DNA of 64,000 nucleotides. Source: an uncultured Pelagibacteraceae bacterium. Its GTDB lineage: Bacteria; Pseudomonadota; Alphaproteobacteria; Pelagibacterales; Pelagibacteraceae. The translations under genes and the position numbers were made by a program. Below, one piece after another: positions 47,323 through 55,066 of the stretch (its first letter is position 1; each line of letters starts with the position of its first letter). Below the pieces are notes generated by a model that saw only the letters and a program-made list of their open reading frames with translations, had not been told where the DNA came from and ran no database searches. The DNA lies in contig CACAWM010000001.1 in NCBI GenBank assembly GCA_902536205.1, positions 9,114 through 73,113 of the forward strand, given 5' to 3'.

Positions 47323-50300
47323 ATGGCTCAGAATATTTCAGTTCCAGATATAGGTGATTTTAAAGATGTTGAGGTCATAGAAGTACTTGTTAAACCTGGA
47401 GACCAAATAAACAAGAATGATCCCATCGTCACAATCGAAAGCGATAAGTCTAGCGTGGAAATACCATCTCCAGCTGCTGGAGAAATCAAAGATTTAAAAG
47501 TTAAAATTGGGGATAAAGTTTCAGAGGGAAGTGTATTAGCAACAATAGAAAATGGTCAAGCTGCCTCGGCTCCAAAAGAGAAAAAAATTGAAAAAAAAGC
47601 TCAAACTCAAGAAACACCAAAAACTAATGGCGAAGTAAATCAGGTGAGACAAGTTAAGAAAGTCTTTGTTGAACCAGCTTCAAAAGATGATATTGATCCT
47701 GTTGAAACAAATGAATGGATAGACTCTCTTAATTCAGTTATTGAAAATGATGGTTCTTCAAGAGCAAGTTACTTATTAAACAAAGTTATCGATCAAGCTT
47801 ATAAATCTGGTCTTGTTCTACCAGATACAAGGACAACTCCCTACATCAATACTATTCCGCCAGAGGCTGAAATAAAATCAACAGGTGATCAAAATATTGA
47901 AAAAAAAATCCGGGCATATGTTAGGTGGAATGCTGCAGCGATGGTCGTAAAAGCTAATAAAAAAAGTCCTGAACTAGGTGGTCACATTGGTACTTTTGCA
48001 TCCGCAGCCACGCTTTACGATGTTGGTATGAATCACTTTTGGAGAGCAAAGAGTAATAAATTTGGAGGTGATTTAATTTATTTTCAAGGACACTCAGCTC
48101 CAGGAATGTATGCAAGAGCTTTCTTAGAGGGTAGACTAACAGCTAAACAATTAGATGGTTTTAGACAAGAGGTTAGTAAGGGTGGTTTGTCTTCTTACCC
48201 TCACCCTTGGTTGATGCCAAAGTTCTGGCAGTTTCCGACTGTATCTATGGGTCTTGGACCTATCATGGCTATCTATCAAGCCAGATTTTTGAAATATCTT
48301 ATCAATAGAGGATTAGTTAAAGATGAGGGAAGAAAAATTTGGGTATTTCTTGGTGATGGTGAAATGGATGAACCTGAATCACTTGGTGCAATTGGTTTAG
48401 CTGCTCGAGAAAAATTAGATAATTTAGTTTTCGTAGTAAATTGTAATTTACAAAGACTAGATGGCCCTGTTCGAGGAAATAGTAAAATTATTCAGGAACT
48501 AGAGGGTAGCTTTAGAGGTTCGGGCTGGAATGTAATAAAAGTTATTTGGGGATCATACTGGGATCAATTATTGGCTAAAGATAAGACAGGTCTTCTTATA
48601 AAAAGAATGAACGAATGTGTAGATGGAGAGTACCAAGCATTTAAGGCTAAGGGTGGATCTTATGTTAGAGAAAAATTTTTTGGAAAATATCCTGAGCTTA
48701 CTGAGCTTGTTTCTTCTTTAACAGATAAAGATATTTGGAGATTAAATAGAGGAGGTCATGATCCTCACAAAGTTTATGCAGCTTACGCAGCAGCAGTGCA
48801 ACATACTGGATCACCAACGGTTATCTTAGCAAAAACTATTAAAGGATATGGAATGGGTAAAACAGGTGAAAGTGTAAACACAACCCATCAACAAAAAAAA
48901 TTAGATGAAGAGGATTTGCTTTACTATAGAGATAGATTTAATGTCCCGTTAACAGATAAACAGGTTAAGAATATTGAATATTTTAAACCTAATGAAAATT
49001 CTGAAGAGATAAAATATTTAAAAGATAAGAGAATGAAACTTGGAGGTTTCATTCCTGAGCGATCATCTTTTGCTAAACAAATTAAAGCTCCACCAAAAGA
49101 CATCTTTGATGCATTCATGAAATCAACTGGGGAAAAAGAAATGTCCACAACAATGGCTTTAGTGAGAATGATGACCGCGCTCCTTAGAGATAAAAATGTT
49201 GCACCAAGGTTAGTACCAATCATCCCTGATGAAGCGAGAACTTTTGGAATGGAGGGATTTTTTCAAAAAATTGGTATTTACGCGCATGAAGGACAAAAAT
49301 ATGAGCCGGTAGACTCTGAACAACTTAGTTCATATCGAGAGGATAAAAGTGGACAAGTTTTAGAAGAAGGTATTAATGAGTCTGGGGCGATGTCATCTTG
49401 GATTGCAGCAGGAACCGCTTACACTAATCACGATATCGAAATGATACCAGTTTATATTTTCTATTCTATGTTCGGATTTCAAAGAGTTGGAGATCTAGCA
49501 TGGGCAGCTGGTGACTCCCAAGCTAGGGGGTTTTTAATTGGAGCAACAGCTGGAAGAACCACATTAGCTGGAGAAGGATTACAACACCAGGATGGGCACA
49601 GCCAATTATTGGCATCAAATATTCCAAACTGCATTAGTTATGATCCAACATTTGCTTACGAGATGGCAACAATATTTAGAGAAGGCTTAAGAAGAATGCA
49701 TGAAAAGAAAGAGAATGTCTTTTACTACATCACTGCAATGAATGAAAACTACTCTCATCCAGAAAAACCTAAAGGTTGTGATGATGGAATTTTAAAAGGT
49801 ATGTACTTATTCAAAGAGGGAAAAAATAAAGGAAAAACTAAAGTTCAATTATTAGGTTCAGGAACAATTTTAAGAGAAATTATATCTGCTTCTGAAATCT
49901 TATCAAAAGAATATAATATAGATGCAGACATTTGGAGCGTGACGAGTTTTAATGAATTAAGAAGAGATGGAATGGAAACTGAAAGATTGAATCTTTTAAA
50001 TCCAAATAAAAAACCAAAAAAATCTTATGTTCAAGAATGTTTGTCTAAAAGAGATGGACCAGTCATAGCAGCTTCTGATTATACAAGAGCATTCACAGAT
50101 CAGATTAGACCTTACACGGACAAGAAGTTTTACTCATTCGGAACAGATGGTTATGGAAGAAGTGACACTAGAAAAAATCTTAGAAAATTTTTTGAGGTAG
50201 ATAAAGAGCATATAGTAGCCTTTACCTTAAGCGCATTAGCAAAAGAACAACTTGTTGGTTCTGAAGAAGCAGAAAAAGCAATTAAAAAATATAAGATAGA

Positions 50301-50331
50301 CAAAGAGAAAGATTTCCCAGCAAATTTATAA
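47323..50331 (+). CDS. aceE: Pyruvate dehydrogenase E1 (homodimeric AceE) with N-terminal lipoyl domain
   Basis: The 1002-residue protein is a fusion. Residues 1-75 form a complete lipoyl domain (VPDIGDFKDVEVIEVLV, then the modifiable Lys42 in ESDKSSVE). A Lys/Glu/Ala-rich linker (about 75-115) leads to a full-length homodimeric E1 with the thiamine-diphosphate motif GDGEMDEP ... NCNLQ. E. coli AceE has 887 residues and no lipoyl domain. E1 decarboxylates pyruvate and transfers the acetyl group to a lipoyl arm. aceF follows after 1 base. The lipoyl domain resembles that of AceF at 42 of 70 positions (hand alignment), so it looks like a domain duplication. Confidence 0.96.
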   Translation: MAQNISVPDIGDFKDVEVIEVLVKPGDQINKNDPIVTIESDKSSVEIPSPAAGEIKDLKVKIGDKVSEGSVLATIENGQAASAPKEKKIEKKAQTQETPKTNGEVNQVRQVKKVFVEPASKDDIDPVETNEWIDSLNSVIENDGSSRASYLLNKVIDQAYKSGLVLPDTRTTPYINTIPPEAEIKSTGDQNIEKKIRAYVRWNAAAMVVKANKKSPELGGHIGTFASAATLYDVGMNHFWRAKSNKFGGDLIYFQGHSAPGMYARAFLEGRLTAKQLDGFRQEVSKGGLSSYPHPWLMPKFWQFPTVSMGLGPIMAIYQARFLKYLINRGLVKDEGRKIWVFLGDGEMDEPESLGAIGLAAREKLDNLVFVVNCNLQRLDGPVRGNSKIIQELEGSFRGSGWNVIKVIWGSYWDQLLAKDKTGLLIKRMNECVDGEYQAFKAKGGSYVREKFFGKYPELTELVSSLTDKDIWRLNRGGHDPHKVYAAYAAAVQHTGSPTVILAKTIKGYGMGKTGESVNTTHQQKKLDEEDLLYYRDRFNVPLTDKQVKNIEYFKPNENSEEIKYLKDKRMKLGGFIPERSSFAKQIKAPPKDIFDAFMKSTGEKEMSTTMALVRMMTALLRDKNVAPRLVPIIPDEARTFGMEGFFQKIGIYAHEGQKYEPVDSEQLSSYREDKSGQVLEEGINESGAMSSWIAAGTAYTNHDIEMIPVYIFYSMFGFQRVGDLAWAAGDSQARGFLIGATAGRTTLAGEGLQHQDGHSQLLASNIPNCISYDPTFAYEMATIFREGLRRMHEKKENVFYYITAMNENYSHPEKPKGCDDGILKGMYLFKEGKNKGKTKVQLLGSGTILREIISASEILSKEYNIDADIWSVTSFNELRRDGMETERLNLLNPNKKPKKSYVQECLSKRDGPVIAASDYTRAFTDQIRPYTDKKFYSFGTDGYGRSDTRKNLRKFFEVDKEHIVAFTLSALAKEQLVGSEEAEKAIKKYKIDKEKDFPANL

Positions 50332-50332
50332 A

Positions 50333-51595
50333 ATGACAATCCAAAAAATTTTAGTTCCAGATATGGGTGACTTTAAAGATGTCGAGGTTATCGAAGTTCT
50401 CGTTAAAAAAGGCCAAGTCATTAAAAAAAACGACTCTTTAATTACTTTAGAAAGTGACAAATCAAGTGTTGAGGTGCCTTCAACTCACGAAGGCAAGATA
50501 GAAAAAATTAATGTTTCTGTAGGTGATAAAATTAATAAAGGGGATTTAATTCTTACTTTAGAGTCAAAGCAAGAAACAAATGAACCTGTAAAAGAAAAAT
50601 CTAAAAAAGAACCAGTAAAACAAAAAACACAAAATGAAGTAGTCCAGGTACAAAAGCAACAACCCGCACCTAGTGTTTCTGCTTCAGGAAAAAGTTCTGC
50701 AAGTCCAAAAATAAGAAAATTTGCAAGAGAGCTGGGAGCGGATATTTCTAAAATTTCTGGCACACAACGTGCTGGCAGAGTTTCAGCCGAAGATGTTAAA
50801 AATTTTGTAAGATCTCAAGTTACAGTTTCTCAAGGTGAGGTGCAAAAAAAAGAAGTTACAAAACATGTGGAAGAATATTCTCACGAAGAATTTGGGGAAA
50901 TTGCAACACAAGATCTACCACGTGTTAAGAAACTTTCAGGACCACATTTAGTCAGATCTTGGACAGAAATTCCACATGTTACTCAACATGATGAAATAGA
51001 TGTTACTGACATGGAACTGTTTAGAAATTCTTTATACGATTATTATACTGGTGAAAAAATAAAAGTAACTCCTCTTGCTTTTATTGCAAAAGCCTTAGTG
51101 AGCGCTCTAAAAGAATTTCCTAATTTTAACGCATCATTAAACCCTGAGAGTAATAAAATTATTTATAAAAAATATTTTCATATTGGCTTTGCCGTTGATA
51201 CTCCGCATGGCCTAATGGTTCCTAAATTAAGAAACGTCGATCAAATGAGTATTCAAAAAATTGGGGAAGAGCTTAAAAATACAAGTCAACTTTGTAGAGA
51301 ACTTAAAATTGATAAAAAAGAATTTTTTGGTGGATCGATGACTATCTCAAGTTTAGGGGGAATTGGCGGAACACATTTTACACCCATTATTAATCCGCCA
51401 GAAGTAGCAATTTTAGGAGTCGGAAGAACTTTCGATCGACTTGTTAAAGAAAAAAATCAAATTGTTTCTAAAAAGATACTTCCAATATCACTATCTTATG
51501 ATCACAGATTAATAGATGGCGCTGAAGGTGCTAGATTTTGTGTCTATCTTGGAAAATGTCTTGGAAAAGATTTTGCCTTTAAACTTGCTGTTTAG
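50333..51595 (+). CDS. aceF: Pyruvate dehydrogenase E2 (dihydrolipoamide acetyltransferase)
   Basis: The protein has one N-terminal lipoyl domain (Lys43 in ESDKSSVE), a linker rich in Lys, Pro and Gln, a peripheral subunit-binding domain (about 122-160, ASPKIRKFARELGADI) and the catalytic acyltransferase domain ending in SYDHRLIDGAEGARF with the active-site His and Asp. At 420 residues it has a single lipoyl domain, whereas E. coli AceF has three; the additional lipoyl domain here is on AceE. The E3 gene (lpd) does not follow; an unrelated DMT permease does. Confidence 0.96.
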   Translation: MTIQKILVPDMGDFKDVEVIEVLVKKGQVIKKNDSLITLESDKSSVEVPSTHEGKIEKINVSVGDKINKGDLILTLESKQETNEPVKEKSKKEPVKQKTQNEVVQVQKQQPAPSVSASGKSSASPKIRKFARELGADISKISGTQRAGRVSAEDVKNFVRSQVTVSQGEVQKKEVTKHVEEYSHEEFGEIATQDLPRVKKLSGPHLVRSWTEIPHVTQHDEIDVTDMELFRNSLYDYYTGEKIKVTPLAFIAKALVSALKEFPNFNASLNPESNKIIYKKYFHIGFAVDTPHGLMVPKLRNVDQMSIQKIGEELKNTSQLCRELKIDKKEFFGGSMTISSLGGIGGTHFTPIINPPEVAILGVGRTFDRLVKEKNQIVSKKILPISLSYDHRLIDGAEGARFCVYLGKCLGKDFAFKLAV

Positions 51596-51619
51596 TTGCT
51601 CTTAAACTAATAAGCCTTA

Positions 51620-52519
51620 ATGAATAAAAAAGTATTTTCTCTTATATGTGCTATTAGCTGTTCTTTAATTTGGGGTTCAGCTTTCGTGGCTCAAGATATG
51701 GGAATGGATTATAACGGACCATTTACATTTACTTTCGGCAGGCTTTTTCTTGGATTTCTAACGCTAATCCCATTTTTTTATATTTTCGAATATAAAAAGG
51801 TTAATTCAATAGTTTTTAAAAAAGTTAACATTTTAAATCTATTGCTTATTGGATTTCTTCTTTCGATGGGAAATGTTTTGCAACAATATGCTCTACTTTA
51901 TACAGATGTAGCTAATACAGCAGTATTTACAATTTTTTATGTAGTTTTAGTTCCATTTGTTGCTTACTATTTTTTTTCAAAAAATATTCATAAGTCTGTT
52001 TGGCTATCTATTATTATTTGTTTATTTGGAGGCATACTTTTAACCGAGTTCGATAATATTCAAGTAAGAATAGGAGATAGTATTGCAGTTTTTAATGCAT
52101 TATTTTGGGCGTTCCATATTGTTTTTATTTCAAGATTTTTAAGAATATTTAATTATCCAATCACTATAGCCTGCCTTCAATGCCTAATTGCATCTATATT
52201 TGCATTGATGCCGGCTTTTGTTTTTGAAAGTGTTAAATTTTCAAATATGGTAATGGATGGAAAAGAGATGTTATACGCCGGAATTCTATCAAGTGGAGTT
52301 GCGTTCCTTCTTCAAATTTACGGACAACAAAACCTTTCTCCAGCACCTGTAGCTATTATATTTTCACTAGAAGGTGTATTCGCTTCAATTTTCGGATGGA
52401 TAATTTTAAGTCAGTTTTTAAATGAAATTAAAATTTTAGGAATAACTCTTATCTTATTTGCAGTTATTTTTTCACAATTAGCTCCGTTATATGATAAAAA
52501 AAAGTATGGACGAGTCTAA
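51620..52519 (+). CDS. EamA-family drug/metabolite exporter
   Basis: The 299-residue protein shows ten membrane helices in two EamA repeats. SLIWGSAFVAQDMG opens the first repeat, and FSLEGVFASIFGWIILSQ near the end is the classical second-repeat motif. Members export amino acids, nucleobases or metabolites; the substrate cannot be stated. The start is 24 bases after aceF, so it may be read through from that operon. Its 3' end overlaps the thioesterase gene. Confidence 0.88.
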   Translation: MNKKVFSLICAISCSLIWGSAFVAQDMGMDYNGPFTFTFGRLFLGFLTLIPFFYIFEYKKVNSIVFKKVNILNLLLIGFLLSMGNVLQQYALLYTDVANTAVFTIFYVVLVPFVAYYFFSKNIHKSVWLSIIICLFGGILLTEFDNIQVRIGDSIAVFNALFWAFHIVFISRFLRIFNYPITIACLQCLIASIFALMPAFVFESVKFSNMVMDGKEMLYAGILSSGVAFLLQIYGQQNLSPAPVAIIFSLEGVFASIFGWIILSQFLNEIKILGITLILFAVIFSQLAPLYDKKKYGRV

Positions 52520-52883
52520 TCAAGGTTTTATGAAGCATTTAGGTGGTCTGGAATTAAAACAGATCAGCGAAACACAATACGAATTTATTGTTGAAGTAAA
52601 AGAAATGCACTTGAATACTGGAAAAATAGCTCATGGTGGTTTCCTTGCAACCATTGCTGATACAGGAATGGGTACAGCTGCTCATAGAGTAGCAGGAGAT
52701 AAAAGATGTGTGACAATAAATTTAGATATGAAATTTATTTCTGCAGGGTTGTTAGGTGATAAATTGAAAGGAAAAGTTAAGATATTAAAAAAAACAAATA
52801 CTCTTGTCTTTATCTCTTGTGAAATTTTAAATTCTAGCGACATAGTTACCTCTGCAAGTGGTACTTGGAAAATACTAAAATAG
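52491..52883 (+). CDS. PaaI-like hotdog-fold thioesterase
   Basis: The 130-residue protein is a hotdog thioesterase with the PaaI/YdiI signature HGGFLATIADTGMG, which provides the catalytic acidic residue on the central helix, and the VTINLDMKFISAG strand typical of the family. It probably hydrolyses an acyl- or aryl-CoA. The first ATG overlaps the permease gene by 29 bases; a second ATG at 52506 gives a 125-residue form that matches the family start (GFMKHLGG) equally well. No clear ribosome-binding site decides between them. Confidence 0.85.
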   Translation: MIKKSMDESNQGFMKHLGGLELKQISETQYEFIVEVKEMHLNTGKIAHGGFLATIADTGMGTAAHRVAGDKRCVTINLDMKFISAGLLGDKLKGKVKILKKTNTLVFISCEILNSSDIVTSASGTWKILK

Positions 52884-52889
52884 TGACTA

Positions 52890-54341
52890 ATGCGTACAAA
52901 AACTGTTTTAGTTTCTGCTTTACTTTCTCTTTTTATATTTAATAAGGCATCAGCAAATTTTTTTAAAAACATAACTAATTTAATTGAGGGAAATTACGAA
53001 AGCCTTAGGTACGGAATATCAGTTGCTGATGTGGACAACAATGGAACGTATGAATTTATAGTTGCGGGTTTTGGAAGTGAAAATTTAGCTCTTTCGTATA
53101 AAAATAATAAATTAAGAAATATTATTGATGATGAAAAATTTACTGACAAAAAAAATTTTACTATTGGAGTTGCAGCGTGCGATATTGACTCTGATGGATA
53201 TGAAGAAATTTATTTTCTTAACACAGATACATATAGTGGTGAAAAAAGATATTCTGATAGACTAATAGATCTAAAAAACAAAAAATTTTTTGATATTTTC
53301 GAAGTGAAGAAAAATCAATCAGATTTAAACTTTACAGCTGGTCGTTCGGTAGTCTGTGTAGATAGAAAAGGAAATGGAAAATTTGGGATTTATGTTGCAA
53401 ATTACGGTGGCCCTACAAGATTTTATGAAAAGTTTAAAGGGAGAATTGCTGATAGAGCAACAGAATTTGGGTTGGACAAAATAACTGGAGGACGAGCAGT
53501 TGTTGCGGGTCACATTCTATCCGACAATATCGATATTTTTGCTGCAAACGAAAGAGGAGTTAATTTTTTGTACAAAAATGTTAAAGGTACTTTCTATGAT
53601 GTTGCCTCAAGCTACGAAGTTTTAGACCCTTATGAAAATGGAAGAGGAACAACTTTAAGTGATGTCTTGTACAGGGGACAATTAGATATAGTGAGTGGTA
53701 ACTGGGACGGAGAACATAGAATTTTTGTAAAAAAAGAAAATACTTATAAAGACATTGCTAAGGGAAATTTTAAGATACCCTCTAAAATAAGAACAGTAAT
53801 ATCTGCAGATTTTGATAATGACGGTTACGATGAAATTTTTTTGAACAATATTGGAGAACCAAATAAATTATTTAAAATTAAAGAAAACGGAGAGTTAAAA
53901 GAAATTGATTTAGCAATAAATTCTGAAGCTAATGGACTTGGTACAGGAGCAGCTGTAGCAGATATCGATAAAGATGGTATTTTAGAATTATTAATCTCAC
54001 ACGGAGAAACGGGGAATCAAATACTTACTCTTTATAAAGCTGATATAAAAAAAGATAATAACTTTTTAAGAATAAAACCGTTGAATAAAAATGGAGCACC
54101 AGCAAGAGGTGCTACAGTAACGCTTACTTCTAATTTAAGAGAACACTCTAAAACAATCGATGCAGGATCAGGATATTTATGTCAGATGGAGCCTGTTGCT
54201 CATTATGGAATTCGGGAAGGTGAAAAAGATTTTAAAGTTTCAATTAAGTGGACAAACGGGAAGACTAATAATTACAAAATTACAAAAACCGGAAGAACAT
54301 ATATTTTTAAACAAAGTAATATGACTATCTCGCCATCTTAA
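52890..54341 (+). CDS. Secreted FG-GAP/VCBS repeat protein with C-terminal ASPIC/UnbV domain
   Basis: A signal peptide (about 1-22, SALLSLFIFNKASA) precedes a beta-propeller-like region. It contains at least five calcium-type FG-GAP repeats, with cores DVDNNG, DIDSDG, DRKGNG, DFDNDG and DIDKDG. The last 90 residues (NFLRIKPLNKNGAPARGATV through KVSIKWTNGK) match the ASPIC/UnbV domain. Members are secreted or surface-bound adhesion or binding proteins of unclear ligand. It begins 6 bases after the thioesterase stop, and its end overlaps the convergent gene by 17 bases. Confidence 0.88.
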   Translation: MRTKTVLVSALLSLFIFNKASANFFKNITNLIEGNYESLRYGISVADVDNNGTYEFIVAGFGSENLALSYKNNKLRNIIDDEKFTDKKNFTIGVAACDIDSDGYEEIYFLNTDTYSGEKRYSDRLIDLKNKKFFDIFEVKKNQSDLNFTAGRSVVCVDRKGNGKFGIYVANYGGPTRFYEKFKGRIADRATEFGLDKITGGRAVVAGHILSDNIDIFAANERGVNFLYKNVKGTFYDVASSYEVLDPYENGRGTTLSDVLYRGQLDIVSGNWDGEHRIFVKKENTYKDIAKGNFKIPSKIRTVISADFDNDGYDEIFLNNIGEPNKLFKIKENGELKEIDLAINSEANGLGTGAAVADIDKDGILELLISHGETGNQILTLYKADIKKDNNFLRIKPLNKNGAPARGATVTLTSNLREHSKTIDAGSGYLCQMEPVAHYGIREGEKDFKVSIKWTNGKTNNYKITKTGRTYIFKQSNMTISPS

Positions 54342-55023
54342 TAAATATATCACCCATACCGATATTCATTTCCTCTAGAGGAATATCATTTTTGAAAGCA
54401 CAAAATTTTCCTGTAATTTCATTAGACTCTATTTTTTTAATGTCTGTTTTTTGACATTTTTTTGCTTCGTATAAAATTCCTATTACTAATTTACTATCAA
54501 CTACATGAACCTCTTCTTTATTCAACTTTTGACCATTGCAAAAATAATTTCTATTTACTTCTTTTGGAAAATCTTTTTTTGTACAAGGATTATCTATTAG
54601 GAGAACATCAATCGCTCTGGGACCATCTTTAAATTTATATTTGATTTTTTTTACTTTAGTGTAATTCATGAGATCACAAGAACATGGCCAACAACATCTA
54701 TAAAGTTCACCACAAATATTTTTTTTTGTTCTTAATTCTTTAACAAAAATAAAATCTGGTTTTTCTCCAGGATTAATCAATGAACCTGATACAGGACAAT
54801 ATAATTTATTATACTCAATAAATTCTTCATAAGTTAAATTTTGATCTATTAAATATTTAAAAAATCTAGGTCCAGCAGCATTTCTGTTGCTATCTGGAAA
54901 GATTTTGGTCCAGTTTTTTACAAGATTTTCATAGTAAAATTTTTTTTGCTGAAAATTCGTTTCAGAAAAACTTAATGAAATTGAGAAAAAATAAATTAAA
55001 ATAATTTTTAAAATGAATCTCAT
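54325..55023 (-). CDS. Cysteine-rich secreted protein of unknown function
   Basis: A signal peptide (about 1-20, ending SLSFSE) is followed by a 210-residue soluble region. The standout is a dense cysteine cluster: Cys76 (LYCPVSGS), then Cys104, Cys110, Cys111, Cys114 and Cys116 in CGELYRCCWPCSCDL. Further single cysteines lie in NPC, YFCNGQ, KKCQK and KFCAF. These may bind a metal or form disulfides in the periplasm. I do not recognise a family. A terminator of the upstream TRAP permease lies 22 bases before its start, so it probably has its own weak promoter. Confidence 0.6.
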   Translation of the reverse strand: MRFILKIILIYFFSISLSFSETNFQQKKFYYENLVKNWTKIFPDSNRNAAGPRFFKYLIDQNLTYEEFIEYNKLYCPVSGSLINPGEKPDFIFVKELRTKKNICGELYRCCWPCSCDLMNYTKVKKIKYKFKDGPRAIDVLLIDNPCTKKDFPKEVNRNYFCNGQKLNKEEVHVVDSKLVIGILYEAKKCQKTDIKKIESNEITGKFCAFKNDIPLEEMNIGMGDIFIKMAR

Positions 55024-55044
55024 TCAATTATTTAATTAAATTTT

Positions 55045-55066
55045 AAAAAAAAAGCACTGCGCTTTT
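55045..55066 (-). terminator. Rho-independent terminator of the TRAP permease
   Basis: On the minus strand AAAAGC and GCTTTT pair around a 5-base loop, and nine T residues follow (complement of 55045-55053). The left arm begins inside the permease stop codon, so the terminator and the coding end overlap. Confidence 0.6.
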
